From Nocardia jejuensis NBRC 103114 (GTDB lineage Bacteria > Actinomycetota > Actinomycetes > Mycobacteriales > Mycobacteriaceae), in assembly GCF_001613145.1 (NCBI RefSeq), contig NZ_BDBU01000010.1, positions 148,470 to 212,469 of the forward strand: 64,000 nt of DNA. The letters are read 5' to 3'. Positions 9,041 to 16,431 of the stretch are shown here, in pieces. The notes under the pieces are model-generated. The model searched no databases and was not told the origin of the DNA. It saw nothing but the letters and a program-made list of their open reading frames with translations. The stretch's first letter is position 1; each line of letters begins with the position of its first letter. Position numbers and translations under genes: made by a program.

Positions 9041-10105
9041 ATGCGGGCGAGTTCCACCGTCGAACGTTCGATGCGAGAGGTTCTCGCGGACCGGACGGGT
9101 ACGACTGCTTGCCCGGCATTGCCGCCCGGAACGGTTGGGAGACGCAGACTTTCGGTGTCCGCCGTTCGGGCGGTGCGGGGTCGCGGCTTCCGATCCGTTG
9201 ACCATGACCGCGATGATGACCGCGGTTCCGCGCTGTCGAGGATCGCACGGGGTTCCGCCGTGCTCGCGGCGCTGACTGTCGCGGGGATCGCGATCTCGCC
9301 GGGCATCGCGCCGCCCGTCGCCCACGCGGCTCCGGTGCGGCAGGATTCACCGCACCCCGTCCCGTGGCCGGATGCGGTGGCGTACGCCCTGCGACAGGGT
9401 GTGCCGGATCCGGGCGCGGTGGAGTTCGTTGCGGGGCAACGGGGATCGCTGGATCCGGGTGCCGTGGATTTCGATGCCTGGCGACGGGGGTCATCGGGCG
9501 CGGGTGTCGTGGAGTCCGGTGCCGGGCAGCAGGGATCGCCGGGCGCGGATGTCGTGGAGTCCGATGTCTCGGCGTCGGGTGATGTGGTGCCAGGCGCGGT
9601 CGCCTGGGGTGCCAAGCTCGCCGCCGGGGCTCCGAATCCGCTTGCAGCCGAGTGGGATTCGCAGTCGGCCGGATTCGAGCCGCGCGTCGCCTGGCCGGTG
9701 GCCGCCGCCGGCTCGCCGGTCGCGAGCGAGACCGATGGTCTGGATCCGGTGCTGGCGCTGGCGTATCGGGTCGCCTCGGACCAGGCGCACGCGCAGGGCG
9801 TCGAGTTGTGGATCGTGTCCGGGTACCGGACTCCCGCCGAGCAGGAACAGCTCTGGGAGGAGGGGATCGCCACCTACGGCAGCCCCGAGGCCGCGCGCCG
9901 CTGGGTGCTCCCGCCGGGGGAGTCCACCCACGTGACCGGCCAGGCCATCGATGTCGGCCCGCGCGCGGGCGCGCAGTGGTTGGAGGACAACGGAAACCGC
10001 TGGGGCCTGTGCCGCACCTACGACAACGAGTGGTGGCACTTCGAAATCGCCACCGTGCCCGGATTCGCCTGCCCGCCGAGACTGCCCGACGCCGGCATGC
10101 GCTGA
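9041..10105 (+). CDS. VanY-type D-Ala-D-Ala carboxypeptidase, membrane anchored, first copy
   Basis: A 354-residue peptidase M15B. The zinc and catalytic motifs are complete: STHVTGQAID gives His297 and Asp304, and EWWHFE gives His333. VanY enzymes trim the terminal D-Ala from peptidoglycan stems. A basic N-terminus is followed by one hydrophobic segment (about 71-95) ending in AHA, so it acts outside the membrane. Residues 108-182 consist of five 15-residue degenerate repeats. The ATG at 9041 follows GAGAGGCGAG, 16 bases after the fumarase stop. The catalytic end is nearly identical to that of the next gene while the N-terminal halves are unrelated, pointing to duplication or gene conversion. 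Confidence 0.85.
   Translation: MRASSTVERSMREVLADRTGTTACPALPPGTVGRRRLSVSAVRAVRGRGFRSVDHDRDDDRGSALSRIARGSAVLAALTVAGIAISPGIAPPVAHAAPVRQDSPHPVPWPDAVAYALRQGVPDPGAVEFVAGQRGSLDPGAVDFDAWRRGSSGAGVVESGAGQQGSPGADVVESDVSASGDVVPGAVAWGAKLAAGAPNPLAAEWDSQSAGFEPRVAWPVAAAGSPVASETDGLDPVLALAYRVASDQAHAQGVELWIVSGYRTPAEQEQLWEEGIATYGSPEAARRWVLPPGESTHVTGQAIDVGPRAGAQWLEDNGNRWGLCRTYDNEWWHFEIATVPGFACPPRLPDAGMR
9362..9586 (+). repeat. Five in-frame 45-bp repeats in the first vanY-like gene
   Basis: Units start at 9362, 9407, 9452, 9497 and 9542, each encoding 15 residues of the form x-P/A-G/D-A/V-V-E/D-x4-Q/R-x-G-S-x. The second and third units are the most alike in DNA. The array lies between the membrane segment and the catalytic domain, so it probably forms an extracellular spacer. 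Confidence 0.75.
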
Positions 10106-10402
10106 GTCCAGCAGCTCCGCCGTTGACGAGTGTGCTCGGCCGCGCATCCACCGCCCGTCCACGATCCTCTGCCCGTATCGGAGGAATGTGTGGTCACGCC
10201 CAGGGCGAGCAGCCCGGCTGTCGTCGAGTGCGCGTGGCCGGAAAGCGAAGCCGCGCTTGCTGTCCGAGATCGAGCCGATCAACCGAGAGTCCGGTAGCGC
10301 CACGGTGCGCGCTGCCGCAAGATCAGTCCGATGAGTCGAGCCGTCAACGCCGCAGTGCCGCGGTGCGAACGGTTGGAGTCACCCGAGTCAGGAGACGAAT
10401 TG

Positions 10403-11482
10403 ATGCGTGCTGTGGGCTGTGACGGTTCGACCGCCGCCGACGAGGCGACGATTCGGCCCGCCGAGACGCGGCAGGTCACCGAGGTCACACCGCCTGCCGC
10501 GACCGTGAGCGCCCTCGACGCGGATGAGGCGAGGGTTCAGCTTGCCGAGTTGCGGCAGATGGGCGGGTTTGCATCGTCTGCTGTGACGGTGAGCGTTCTC
10601 GACACGGACGAGGCGACGATTCGGCCAGTCGAGGGGCGGCAGGTCGGCGAGGTCACACCATCCGCCGCGACGGCGAGCGCCCTCGATACGGATGAGGCGA
10701 GGATTCAGCTAGCCGAGTTGCGGCAGGTCGGCGGGTTTGCACCTTCGGCTGCGACGGTGAGCGTTCTCGATTCGGAGCGGGGGAGTGCGGGGGATCCCAG
10801 GGAGACCGGTATGGCGAAGGAGGCCGTGGCGACGGCTCCGGTGCGGGGAATGCGGCGGGTGGCAGCGGTGGCGCTGCTTGCCAGCACGGGGCTGGTCGGC
10901 AGCGCGCTCGCGGGGTCGCCCGCGTTCGCCGCGCCTCGAACCGGTTCTGTGACAAGCCCTTCGGTGGGCCGGGTGACGGCCGATCCGCAGGGATGGCGGG
11001 TCGACGACCCTGCGGTTCCCCCCGGCGCCGAGGCAGCCGGACCGCCGCTGCTGATCGCGGTAAACGGGGAGGGCCCGATACCCTCCGCCACGGCGATCTC
11101 CTCGGGCACCGAAGGGCTGAATCCTCGACTGGCGGAAGCTTTCTCGCAGGCGTCCGCCCAGGCCGAGGCGGAGGGCGTGGAGCTGTGGATCACCTCCGGC
11201 TACCGCTCACCCGGCGAGCAGGAGTCCATGTGGGAGGACGGCGTCGCCACCTACGGCAGCCCCGAGGCCGCCCGCCGCTGGGTCCTGCCACCCGGCGAGT
11301 CCACCCACGTGACCGGCCAGGCCATCGACGTCGGCCCCCGTTCCGGCGCGCAGTGGTTGGAGGACAACGGAAACCGCTGGGGTCTGTGCCGCACGTTCGA
11401 GAACGAATGGTGGCACTTCGAACACGTCACCTCCGCTGGAGGAGGCTGCCCCGCCCGCCTCTCCGACGCGAGTGAACGCTGA
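10403..11482 (+). CDS. VanY-type D-Ala-D-Ala carboxypeptidase, second copy with N-terminal repeats
   Basis: A 359-residue peptidase M15B paralogue of the preceding gene, with His302 and Asp309 in STHVTGQAID and His338 in EWWHFE. The ATG at 10403 has GGAGA upstream and starts a region of four 28-residue repeats (13-124). These come before the single hydrophobic segment (about 153-180, ending AFAAP), so they would be cytoplasmic in a type II membrane topology. An alternative ATG at 10811 (MAKEAVATAP) would give a plain signal-peptide protein and leave the repeats untranslated. The open frame through all four repeats favours the longer form. The active-site region matches the first copy almost base for base. 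Confidence 0.8.
   Translation: MRAVGCDGSTAADEATIRPAETRQVTEVTPPAATVSALDADEARVQLAELRQMGGFASSAVTVSVLDTDEATIRPVEGRQVGEVTPSAATASALDTDEARIQLAELRQVGGFAPSAATVSVLDSERGSAGDPRETGMAKEAVATAPVRGMRRVAAVALLASTGLVGSALAGSPAFAAPRTGSVTSPSVGRVTADPQGWRVDDPAVPPGAEAAGPPLLIAVNGEGPIPSATAISSGTEGLNPRLAEAFSQASAQAEAEGVELWITSGYRSPGEQESMWEDGVATYGSPEAARRWVLPPGESTHVTGQAIDVGPRSGAQWLEDNGNRWGLCRTFENEWWHFEHVTSAGGGCPARLSDASER
10439..10774 (+). repeat. Four 84-bp repeats in ABAB order in the second vanY-like gene
   Basis: Two 168-bp copies (10439-10606 and 10607-10774) each consist of two related 84-bp halves, giving protein units A-B-A-B of 28 residues. All units begin D-E-A, have R-Q at positions 11-12 and end in L-D-x. A units carry TIRP and EVTP; B units carry QLAELRQ and GGFA. 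The period keeps the frame open. Confidence 0.85.
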
Positions 11483-11854
11483 CCACTCACCAGGTCGAGT
11501 TCGGGGATCACCAGGTCGAGTTCGGGGAACCGGCCTAGGCCTCCATCAACTGCCCCTGTCGGTCAGTTTTCTGACTATCGGGTGGCCGAAATGGAGCTCT
11601 AGGCCGGATCGGTATGCGATCGCTAGCCACCACCGAAATGCACCACTTCCCGCTACCCGGGCGTATCGGGTAAGTCAGCTCTACCCTCGTCGAACGTCAT
11701 ACGCCCTGACCGGACCCAATCTGGCGACGGCTCCGCGAACCCCGTCTGGGCTCGGGGCACTCCACGATCGGGCTCTCACACGCCCGGCGGTACGAATGCT
11801 GGACGTCCAGCGCAATAGACCTCGAATCAGGTTGGTACAGGGCAGAATCGGGGG
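11483..11854. repeat. Intergenic region with a 21-bp perfect tandem duplication
   Basis: About 370 bp with no gene I can support. Directly after the vanY-like stop, a 21-bp unit starting TCACCAGGTCGAG is repeated exactly at 11486-11506 and 11507-11527. The rest shows no conserved motif; an open frame across it has no recognisable protein features. Confidence 0.55.
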
Positions 11855-12691
11855 ATGTCCGATCTCGCGCTGACCCAGGAGAGGCGAGCGGAACTCGCCG
11901 CGCTGCTAGGTGATGAGCGGCGGTTACGCGCTGATTTTCCGCGTGTCGCCGACTACCTCGACACTGCTCCCATGCTGTCGGGCACCGGCGACCAGGCGGC
12001 GGATTCGGCGTTCGACCTGAGGCTCGTGCACTACCTGACCGGCGGCGAGTCTCCTACGGGGAATCCCTACTGGGACATCGTGAGTCCCTCGGTGAGCGAT
12101 CACGAGGGCCGCCGCGTCGCGAACGGCGGAAAGCCCACCGGCAGTGCCCGACTCGGGTACGCGCAGACGATTCTCCAGGCGGCCTACGCCTACGCGATTC
12201 CGTCGCCGCAGACCATCGCCTGGGTGAACGAGTTCAGCAACGGGCTTCCGATCGTGGAACTCGGTGCGGGACGAGGCTATTGGGCGGCGCAGCTGACCAA
12301 CTACGGAACGATCGTCGATGCCTACGATTCGGAACCGCCGGGAACCTCCGACAACATGTCCTTCCCGGACGCCGCCGGGCAACGCGATGTCTGGCACGAG
12401 ATCCACGATCTGAACCAGTACGAGGCGCGAAACGCACACCGGGACGAGTTCGCCCTGCTGCTGTGCTGGCCGCCGGGATGGGGCAACTCCATGGCCTCCG
12501 CGGCCCTCGCCGAGTTCACCCGGCGCGGTGGCAACCGGTTGATCTTCGTCGGCGAGCCCCGAGGAGGTAAGACCGGCGATGACGCATTCTTCGAACAGCT
12601 CGAGTCGAACTGGGGCCTGGAATCCCAGGATTCCCAGTTCGTTTCGTGGTGGAACCTGAAGGACGTCGCGCAGGGCTGGGTCCGGCGATAG
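11855..12691 (+). CDS. Class I SAM methyltransferase-like protein
   Basis: A 278-residue protein with a Rossmann motif I, VELGAGRGYWAAQL (about 134-147), followed by an acidic strand end VDAYDSEP, the usual arrangement for S-adenosylmethionine binding. The C-terminal half contains LLLCWPPGWGNSMA and NRLIFVGEPRGG, consistent with the later strands of the fold. Substrate and role are unknown. The ATG follows GGGG, and the gene converges on the DUF397/XRE pair with only 37 bp between stops. It is a stand-alone gene with no visible operon partner. The methyltransferase label rests mainly on motif I. Confidence 0.6.
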   Translation: MSDLALTQERRAELAALLGDERRLRADFPRVADYLDTAPMLSGTGDQAADSAFDLRLVHYLTGGESPTGNPYWDIVSPSVSDHEGRRVANGGKPTGSARLGYAQTILQAAYAYAIPSPQTIAWVNEFSNGLPIVELGAGRGYWAAQLTNYGTIVDAYDSEPPGTSDNMSFPDAAGQRDVWHEIHDLNQYEARNAHRDEFALLLCWPPGWGNSMASAALAEFTRRGGNRLIFVGEPRGGKTGDDAFFEQLESNWGLESQDSQFVSWWNLKDVAQGWVRR

Positions 12692-12728
12692 TTCCCCGTC
12701 ATCAGCCGTCGATCGCGGTCGCCCGAGT

Positions 12729-12932
12729 TCAGGGCAGGTCGAACTCGCCCTGCCCGATCGCACCCATGAACACATCCCACTGCGCAGGTTCGAAACAGAG
12801 CACCGGGCTCGCATCGCCCAACTTCGAGTCGCGCACGCCGATACGGCCTTCGCTCGCGTGTGCTGCCTCCACGCAGTCCCCGCCTGAACTGCTGTGGCTG
12901 GACTTGAACCAATCGGCTTCGGACAGTTTCAC
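12729..12932 (-). CDS. DUF397 domain small protein
   Basis: A 67-residue protein with the DUF397 signature: W-F-K-S-S-H-S-S near the start, then GGDCVEAA and IGVRDSK, ending with a PAQWDVFMGAI-type segment. DUF397 proteins occur next to XRE regulators throughout Streptomyces and Nocardia and are thought to act with them; their molecular function is not settled. The GTG start overlaps the stop of the upstream XRE gene (GTGA), so the two are translationally coupled. The CDS has the standard size for the family. Confidence 0.88.
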   Translation of the reverse strand: MKLSEADWFKSSHSSSGGDCVEAAHASEGRIGVRDSKLGDASPVLCFEPAQWDVFMGAIGQGEFDLP

Positions 12933-13804
12933 TCGCCGTACTCCTTGGCTATCGACAGCACGAGCTGCCTCGTTTGCTCTTGGTTCAACGCTACCCGGCT
13001 GATCTGGGCAAAGGCGGTGCGATAGCGCATGACTTCGGTTTCTCTCTCCAGGTAGAGATCACCGGCGTATCCCTCCACGAAGACCACTGGTGGCTCGACC
13101 ATTCCGGTCTGTGGAAGTTTCGGGAACTCCAGCAGGACAAAGGAACCGACGATCGACCCCATCTGAGCTGGAGCATCGAACGGCACGACCCGCAGGGATA
13201 CGTTGGGCCGCTCGGCCATGGTCGCCAGATGCTTTAGTTGGTCGTGCATAACGGCAGAGCCACCGACCTGCTCCCGAAGCACATACTCCGAAAGAACGAC
13301 GTCGACGCTGAAATTCGGGTTGTCGAGTCGAGACTGGCGGCGGACGGCGATCTCGACCCGCCTCTCGACCTGATCGGTCGGCATGTCCGGGTACTCGGCC
13401 CAGGCGATGGCGCGTCGATATTCCGCGCTTTGAAGCAGTCCGGGCAGCACGGCAACGCGCCACACCGCGAGACTGCGCGCGGCGTCCTCCAGCCCGACAT
13501 AGTGATCGAAGCGAGGGTTCATTTCATCGGCGAGGGCGCGCCACCAGTTCTTCTGCGCTTGCGCGAGTTCCTGGGCGAGCCCGATCATCACGCGTCGATC
13601 GTCGTCGCCGACGTTGTACGCGTTGGCCAGGGCGTTGATCCATATCTGCGGCACTTTGGATTTGACGCCGTCCTCCACTCGCCCGAGGGTCTGCTGGGAG
13701 GTCTCGAGTAGCTGGGCGGCGGCATAGACGGTGTATCCGGCTTGCTTCCTGTGGTGGGCCAGGAGGCGACCGAGTGCGCGACTTGCGAGCGTGGATCCAG
13801 CCAT
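12929..13804 (-). CDS. XRE-family regulator with DUF5753 domain
   Basis: A 291-residue protein with an N-terminal helix-turn-helix (RALGRLLAHHRKQAGYTVYAAAQLLETSQQTLGRVEDG, about 8-46) and a C-terminal DUF5753 region with LPGLLQSAEYRRAI and PFDAPAQMGSIVGSFVLLEFP. This is the common partner of DUF397 proteins in filamentous actinobacteria and is linked in that group to developmental or stress control. I chose the ATG at 13804 (MAGSTLASRAL), where the domain begins; the extra 32 upstream codons look unconserved. Its DNA target and ligand are unknown. Confidence 0.87.
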   Translation of the reverse strand: MAGSTLASRALGRLLAHHRKQAGYTVYAAAQLLETSQQTLGRVEDGVKSKVPQIWINALANAYNVGDDDRRVMIGLAQELAQAQKNWWRALADEMNPRFDHYVGLEDAARSLAVWRVAVLPGLLQSAEYRRAIAWAEYPDMPTDQVERRVEIAVRRQSRLDNPNFSVDVVLSEYVLREQVGGSAVMHDQLKHLATMAERPNVSLRVVPFDAPAQMGSIVGSFVLLEFPKLPQTGMVEPPVVFVEGYAGDLYLERETEVMRYRTAFAQISRVALNQEQTRQLVLSIAKEYGE

Positions 13805-14118
13805 GTGCTTTACCTCGCTATCGAAAGGGGCGAATTTTGGAAGTACCCAGTCTGGAAGTGTGATGGTTTTCGGGCGATCACCGCAGGGGGGAACCTCCAA
13901 CCACGTCCCCTTCAGTGTCTACTCGTAGCTACCCCGATGTACGGAAATCGCAACAGCCCGAACAGATTACGCAGAGTGCGCGTAGTCCGATTCGGACCGA
14001 AAGGACGCGGCGGATCTATCGGACGTCGGGGCATCCACACGTGGCGTTCCGCAGCGGAGGTGACCGGAAAATGCTCGACTTACCACCGATCGATCACAGC
14101 TCAGTTTCACGAGAGACG
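13805..14118. other. Divergent intergenic region
   Basis: About 310 bp between the XRE gene and the coupled small genes. It must hold promoters in both directions, but I see no strong consensus. GGAAGT occurs twice near 13840-13860. No gene is supported here. Confidence 0.3.
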
Positions 14119-14298
14119 ATGACCATCGCTCGCGCGCATCGAATCATGCAGGAGCACAAGCGATGTCCGGTCTCGGTCTGTCAGGCGAAGGCTCAGGCTC
14201 GGGGTGCGTTGGTCGAGGCGGGGCGCATGGTCCTCGCGGGGGCGGCGTCGGCGCCGAAGCATCGGGCGCCGTCGGGATCGCGTGGGGGGCTCTCGTGA
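14119..14298 (+). CDS. Small Cys/His protein of unknown function, first of a pair
   Basis: A 59-residue protein starting at an ATG preceded by GAGAGACG. Its core is IARAHRIMQEHKRCPVSVCQ, with a His-x2-Cys-x4-Cys-x-Ala-Lys pattern that recurs in the next gene. The spacing could bind a metal or form a disulfide. The tail is basic and probably disordered. Its stop overlaps the next start codon (GTGA), so the pair is translationally coupled. The gene lies divergent from an XRE/DUF397 pair, but a functional link is only a guess. I do not know a function. Confidence 0.6.
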   Translation: MTIARAHRIMQEHKRCPVSVCQAKAQARGALVEAGRMVLAGAASAPKHRAPSGSRGGLS

Positions 14299-14501
14299 GC
14301 GGGCGGATGATTCCGCGCCTGCCTGTTCGGGGGCATGAGATGCCGACGGATCCAGTATTGGATCTGGACGTCGCTCTGGCACTGATCAAGGAGCATGCGG
14401 AGTGCAGTTCGCGGACCTGTGAGGCCAAGCAGTACCTCACGGCATGCGTGCTGTGGCTGGGTGCGAAGTCCGGGTGCGATATCGAGCCGGTCGGTGAGTG
14501 A
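14295..14501 (+). CDS. Small Cys/His protein of unknown function, second of a pair
   Basis: A 68-residue protein whose GTG start overlaps the previous stop. An alternative ATG lies four codons in. The core ALIKEHAECSSRTCEAKQYL repeats the His-x2-Cys-x4-Cys-x-Ala-Lys spacing of its neighbour, so the two are divergent paralogues. The last third (VLWLGAKSGCDIEPVGE) is more hydrophobic. No signal peptide or membrane segment is evident. The shared pattern and coupling argue that both are real genes despite their size. Confidence 0.6.
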   Translation: MSGRMIPRLPVRGHEMPTDPVLDLDVALALIKEHAECSSRTCEAKQYLTACVLWLGAKSGCDIEPVGE

Positions 14502-14910
14502 GCGGGGCTGCGTCCCGCCGGTGTGGCAATCGCGTTGTGCCGCTGAGGTTCCGGGGGTGTGGTGGTGGGACGGGTTGAACGGGTGTCCAGCGCACGCGGT
14601 GCGACGCGCCTCGCCGACAGACCTGTATGTCGGATGATTGTTCCCCTGGATGCGCGGGTCGTTGGCATACTGTGTAGCCGGTGCGCCCGAGGGTGCGCGG
14701 CCGATGAGCGGGAACTGGTCAGATCGTTGATCACGTCCCGGAATCGATGCCTGTGCGAGTGTGCGCCGAGATCCGACCGGACACCCCGTTGTCCGCTGAT
14801 TCACCGCTGTGCGCACGCGCCGGGTTCGGCAAGCTTGGTCTCGGCACATTTCTAGCTACGGAGGCTTGGTGGGTAGGCAAGGCAGGCAGCAGGGTTCGAT
14901 CCACGGAACC
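14502..14910. other. Gene-poor spacer
   Basis: About 410 bp with no supported gene and no recognisable motif. Frames open on both strands but none has a conserved protein pattern. Confidence 0.3.
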
Positions 14911-15138
14911 ATGGGGGCTCAGCGCCCGCCGGTCCGGATCATCCGACCCGTGCGCCCCACCCGCACGACCCGCGACGCCGTGTTCTCCACCGGCTGGTTG
15001 CTGATGGAACTCCCCACCGCAGTCCTGCTCGCCGTCTTCGTCGGCACCGGCTGGCTCGGCTACGCCCAACCCGCCGGCGGCCCCTCCCAGCCCCGCCCGG
15101 CAGTCGTGGTCCCCGTGGACCAGCCCGACCCCCACTGA
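14911..15138 (+). CDS. Small single-pass membrane protein, hypothetical
   Basis: A 75-residue protein: a basic N-terminus (RPPVRIIRPVRPTRTTR), one hydrophobic segment (about 35-54, with LLMELPTAVLLAVFVGTGWL) and a proline-rich tail, so type II or III membrane topology is likely. The start is uncertain; the ATG at 14911 is the nearest to the conserved-looking part, and the frame extends further upstream. It has no close neighbour on the same strand. No function can be assigned. Confidence 0.45.
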   Translation: MGAQRPPVRIIRPVRPTRTTRDAVFSTGWLLMELPTAVLLAVFVGTGWLGYAQPAGGPSQPRPAVVVPVDQPDPH

Positions 15139-15544
15139 CCCACCGGAGCCCGCGATAGCTCCGGCCGTGCCGCGGGATCACAGTTGCCACGGCCCGGCCC
15201 GCTGTGCACTCGCGTCCTGCGCGACAGCACTCGCCACGGCCCGCGATGGCATCCGGCCCGATCACCGCCTGAGACGACGACTCTCGGCTCCGATCGGGCC
15301 CGAATCGCACTGCACCGCTGTGGATCGCACCAGTCGATTCCATCGCGGGTCCGTTGAGATCGGATCGCCGGACCGCGTGCACCATGATCCGCTGCGTGCC
15401 GCACCGTGGTCGTTCCGGCGGGAGTGGTCCGGTAATCGCCCGTTTCGCCCGACGGAAGTGATCAGAGGTCGATGGTCTCACGCGTTGAGCCGGAGGCTGT
15501 TCGTGATGTGGGATCGGTGTCGGAATTCGCCTGTTCGCTGGCCA

Positions 15545-15619
15545 GTGCAGTGCAGTGCAGTGCGGGGCGGGGCGGGGCGGTGCAGTGCGGGGCGGTGCAG
15601 TGCGGGGCGGGGCGGTGCG
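15545..15619. repeat. Pentanucleotide tandem array
   Basis: Fifteen consecutive 5-bp units of the form G-T/G-G-C-A/G, mostly GTGCA, GTGCG and GGGCG. The mix of three related pentamers suggests slippage followed by point changes. It may be length-variable between strains. The G-runs could also form non-B structure. Confidence 0.85.
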
Positions 15620-15910
15620 CGTCGCGAAGTGGAGAGGTCGCTGCGGGCCTTCGTATCCGCCGTGGGCGAGTTCGTATGCGGCGGGGGTGGTTCGGGTGCC
15701 GATTCGCGGAATTCGATGACTGTGGAAGCGCTCCGGCCTGCGATGAGATGAGTCGCGTTCCGGGCAAATGGGATTCACTGCCTGAATCGGGCGGCACAGC
15801 CGCGGCCGAGGCGGATGATGCCGTCCGGGTGGTCCGCCGTGCCGTGGACGGACCCACCCGGATGACGGGAATCCTGCTGTGCGCGTGACGCGGTCGGAGT
15901 GGACCTGCTC

Positions 15911-16187
15911 GGCGAGCGAGGTGTCACAGCTGTCCGCTCGTCGAACAAGGTGTCGTGTCCGCCCTGCTTGGCGTATGAGGAGCCGCTTCCGCCAAGCTCA
16001 GCGAGCGAGATGCCGTGTCAGCCCTGCTCGGCGACGAGGGCCGCGTCCACCTCGCTGTGCGTGTGAAATGCCACGCCCGTCCCATTGTGACGTGTGGGAT
16101 GCCACGCCCCGTCCCGCTGTGCGGGCGAGGTGTCGCGTCCGATCCGCTGGGGCGTGGGGGGAGGCGTCTCATCCGGCCCCGATGGGC
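15911..16187. repeat. Degenerate 30-bp tandem repeat array
   Basis: About nine imperfect units of roughly 30 bp. Shared cores include GGTGTCGTGTCCGCCCTGCT near 15950, GATGCCGTGTCAGCCCTGCT near 16009, ATGCCACGCCC near 16069 and 16099, and GGTGTCGCGTCCGATCCGCT near 16130. Each unit ends near G-G/T-G-C-G. The period is a multiple of three, and the frame is open on both strands, but the encoded 10-residue repeats look like a by-product. Confidence 0.6.
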
Positions 16188-16431
16188 GGGGGCGAAGGTT
16201 GCGGCCGATGCGGTGTGCGTGCGAGAAGCTCGCGCGCACACCGCGCTGTCAGTGCGTGCGAATCCGCGAGCGCCCCGTGGACGCGTGAGCTTCGTTGCGC
16301 GCGTGCAGGGGTCGCCCCCTACCGACCTCATCTACTCCGGGAACGCGCCGACCGCCCGCGGGTACGCATGCCTGCGGGCGGTGTCGGCGTGATCGCCGGG
16401 AGTGACTGGGAAATCAGTCGTCTCGGGTCGA

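Larger units (their letters stand above)
15139..16431. other. Repeat-bearing gene-poor region
   Basis: About 1.3 kb without a convincing gene. Open frames on both strands encode low-complexity Arg/Pro/Ala/His-rich sequence driven by base composition. The region contains a pentanucleotide array (15545-15619) and a degenerate 30-bp array (15911-16187), annotated separately. The rest shows no motif. Confidence 0.5.

Noticed and set aside
11472..11873. 133-codon frame after the second VanY
   Set aside because: It begins inside the VanY end, covers the 21-bp duplication and runs into the next gene, with no protein-like pattern.
15911..16187. Possible CRISPR array
   Set aside because: Units are contiguous, about 30 bp and variable, with no constant repeat alternating with unique spacers and no cas genes near.
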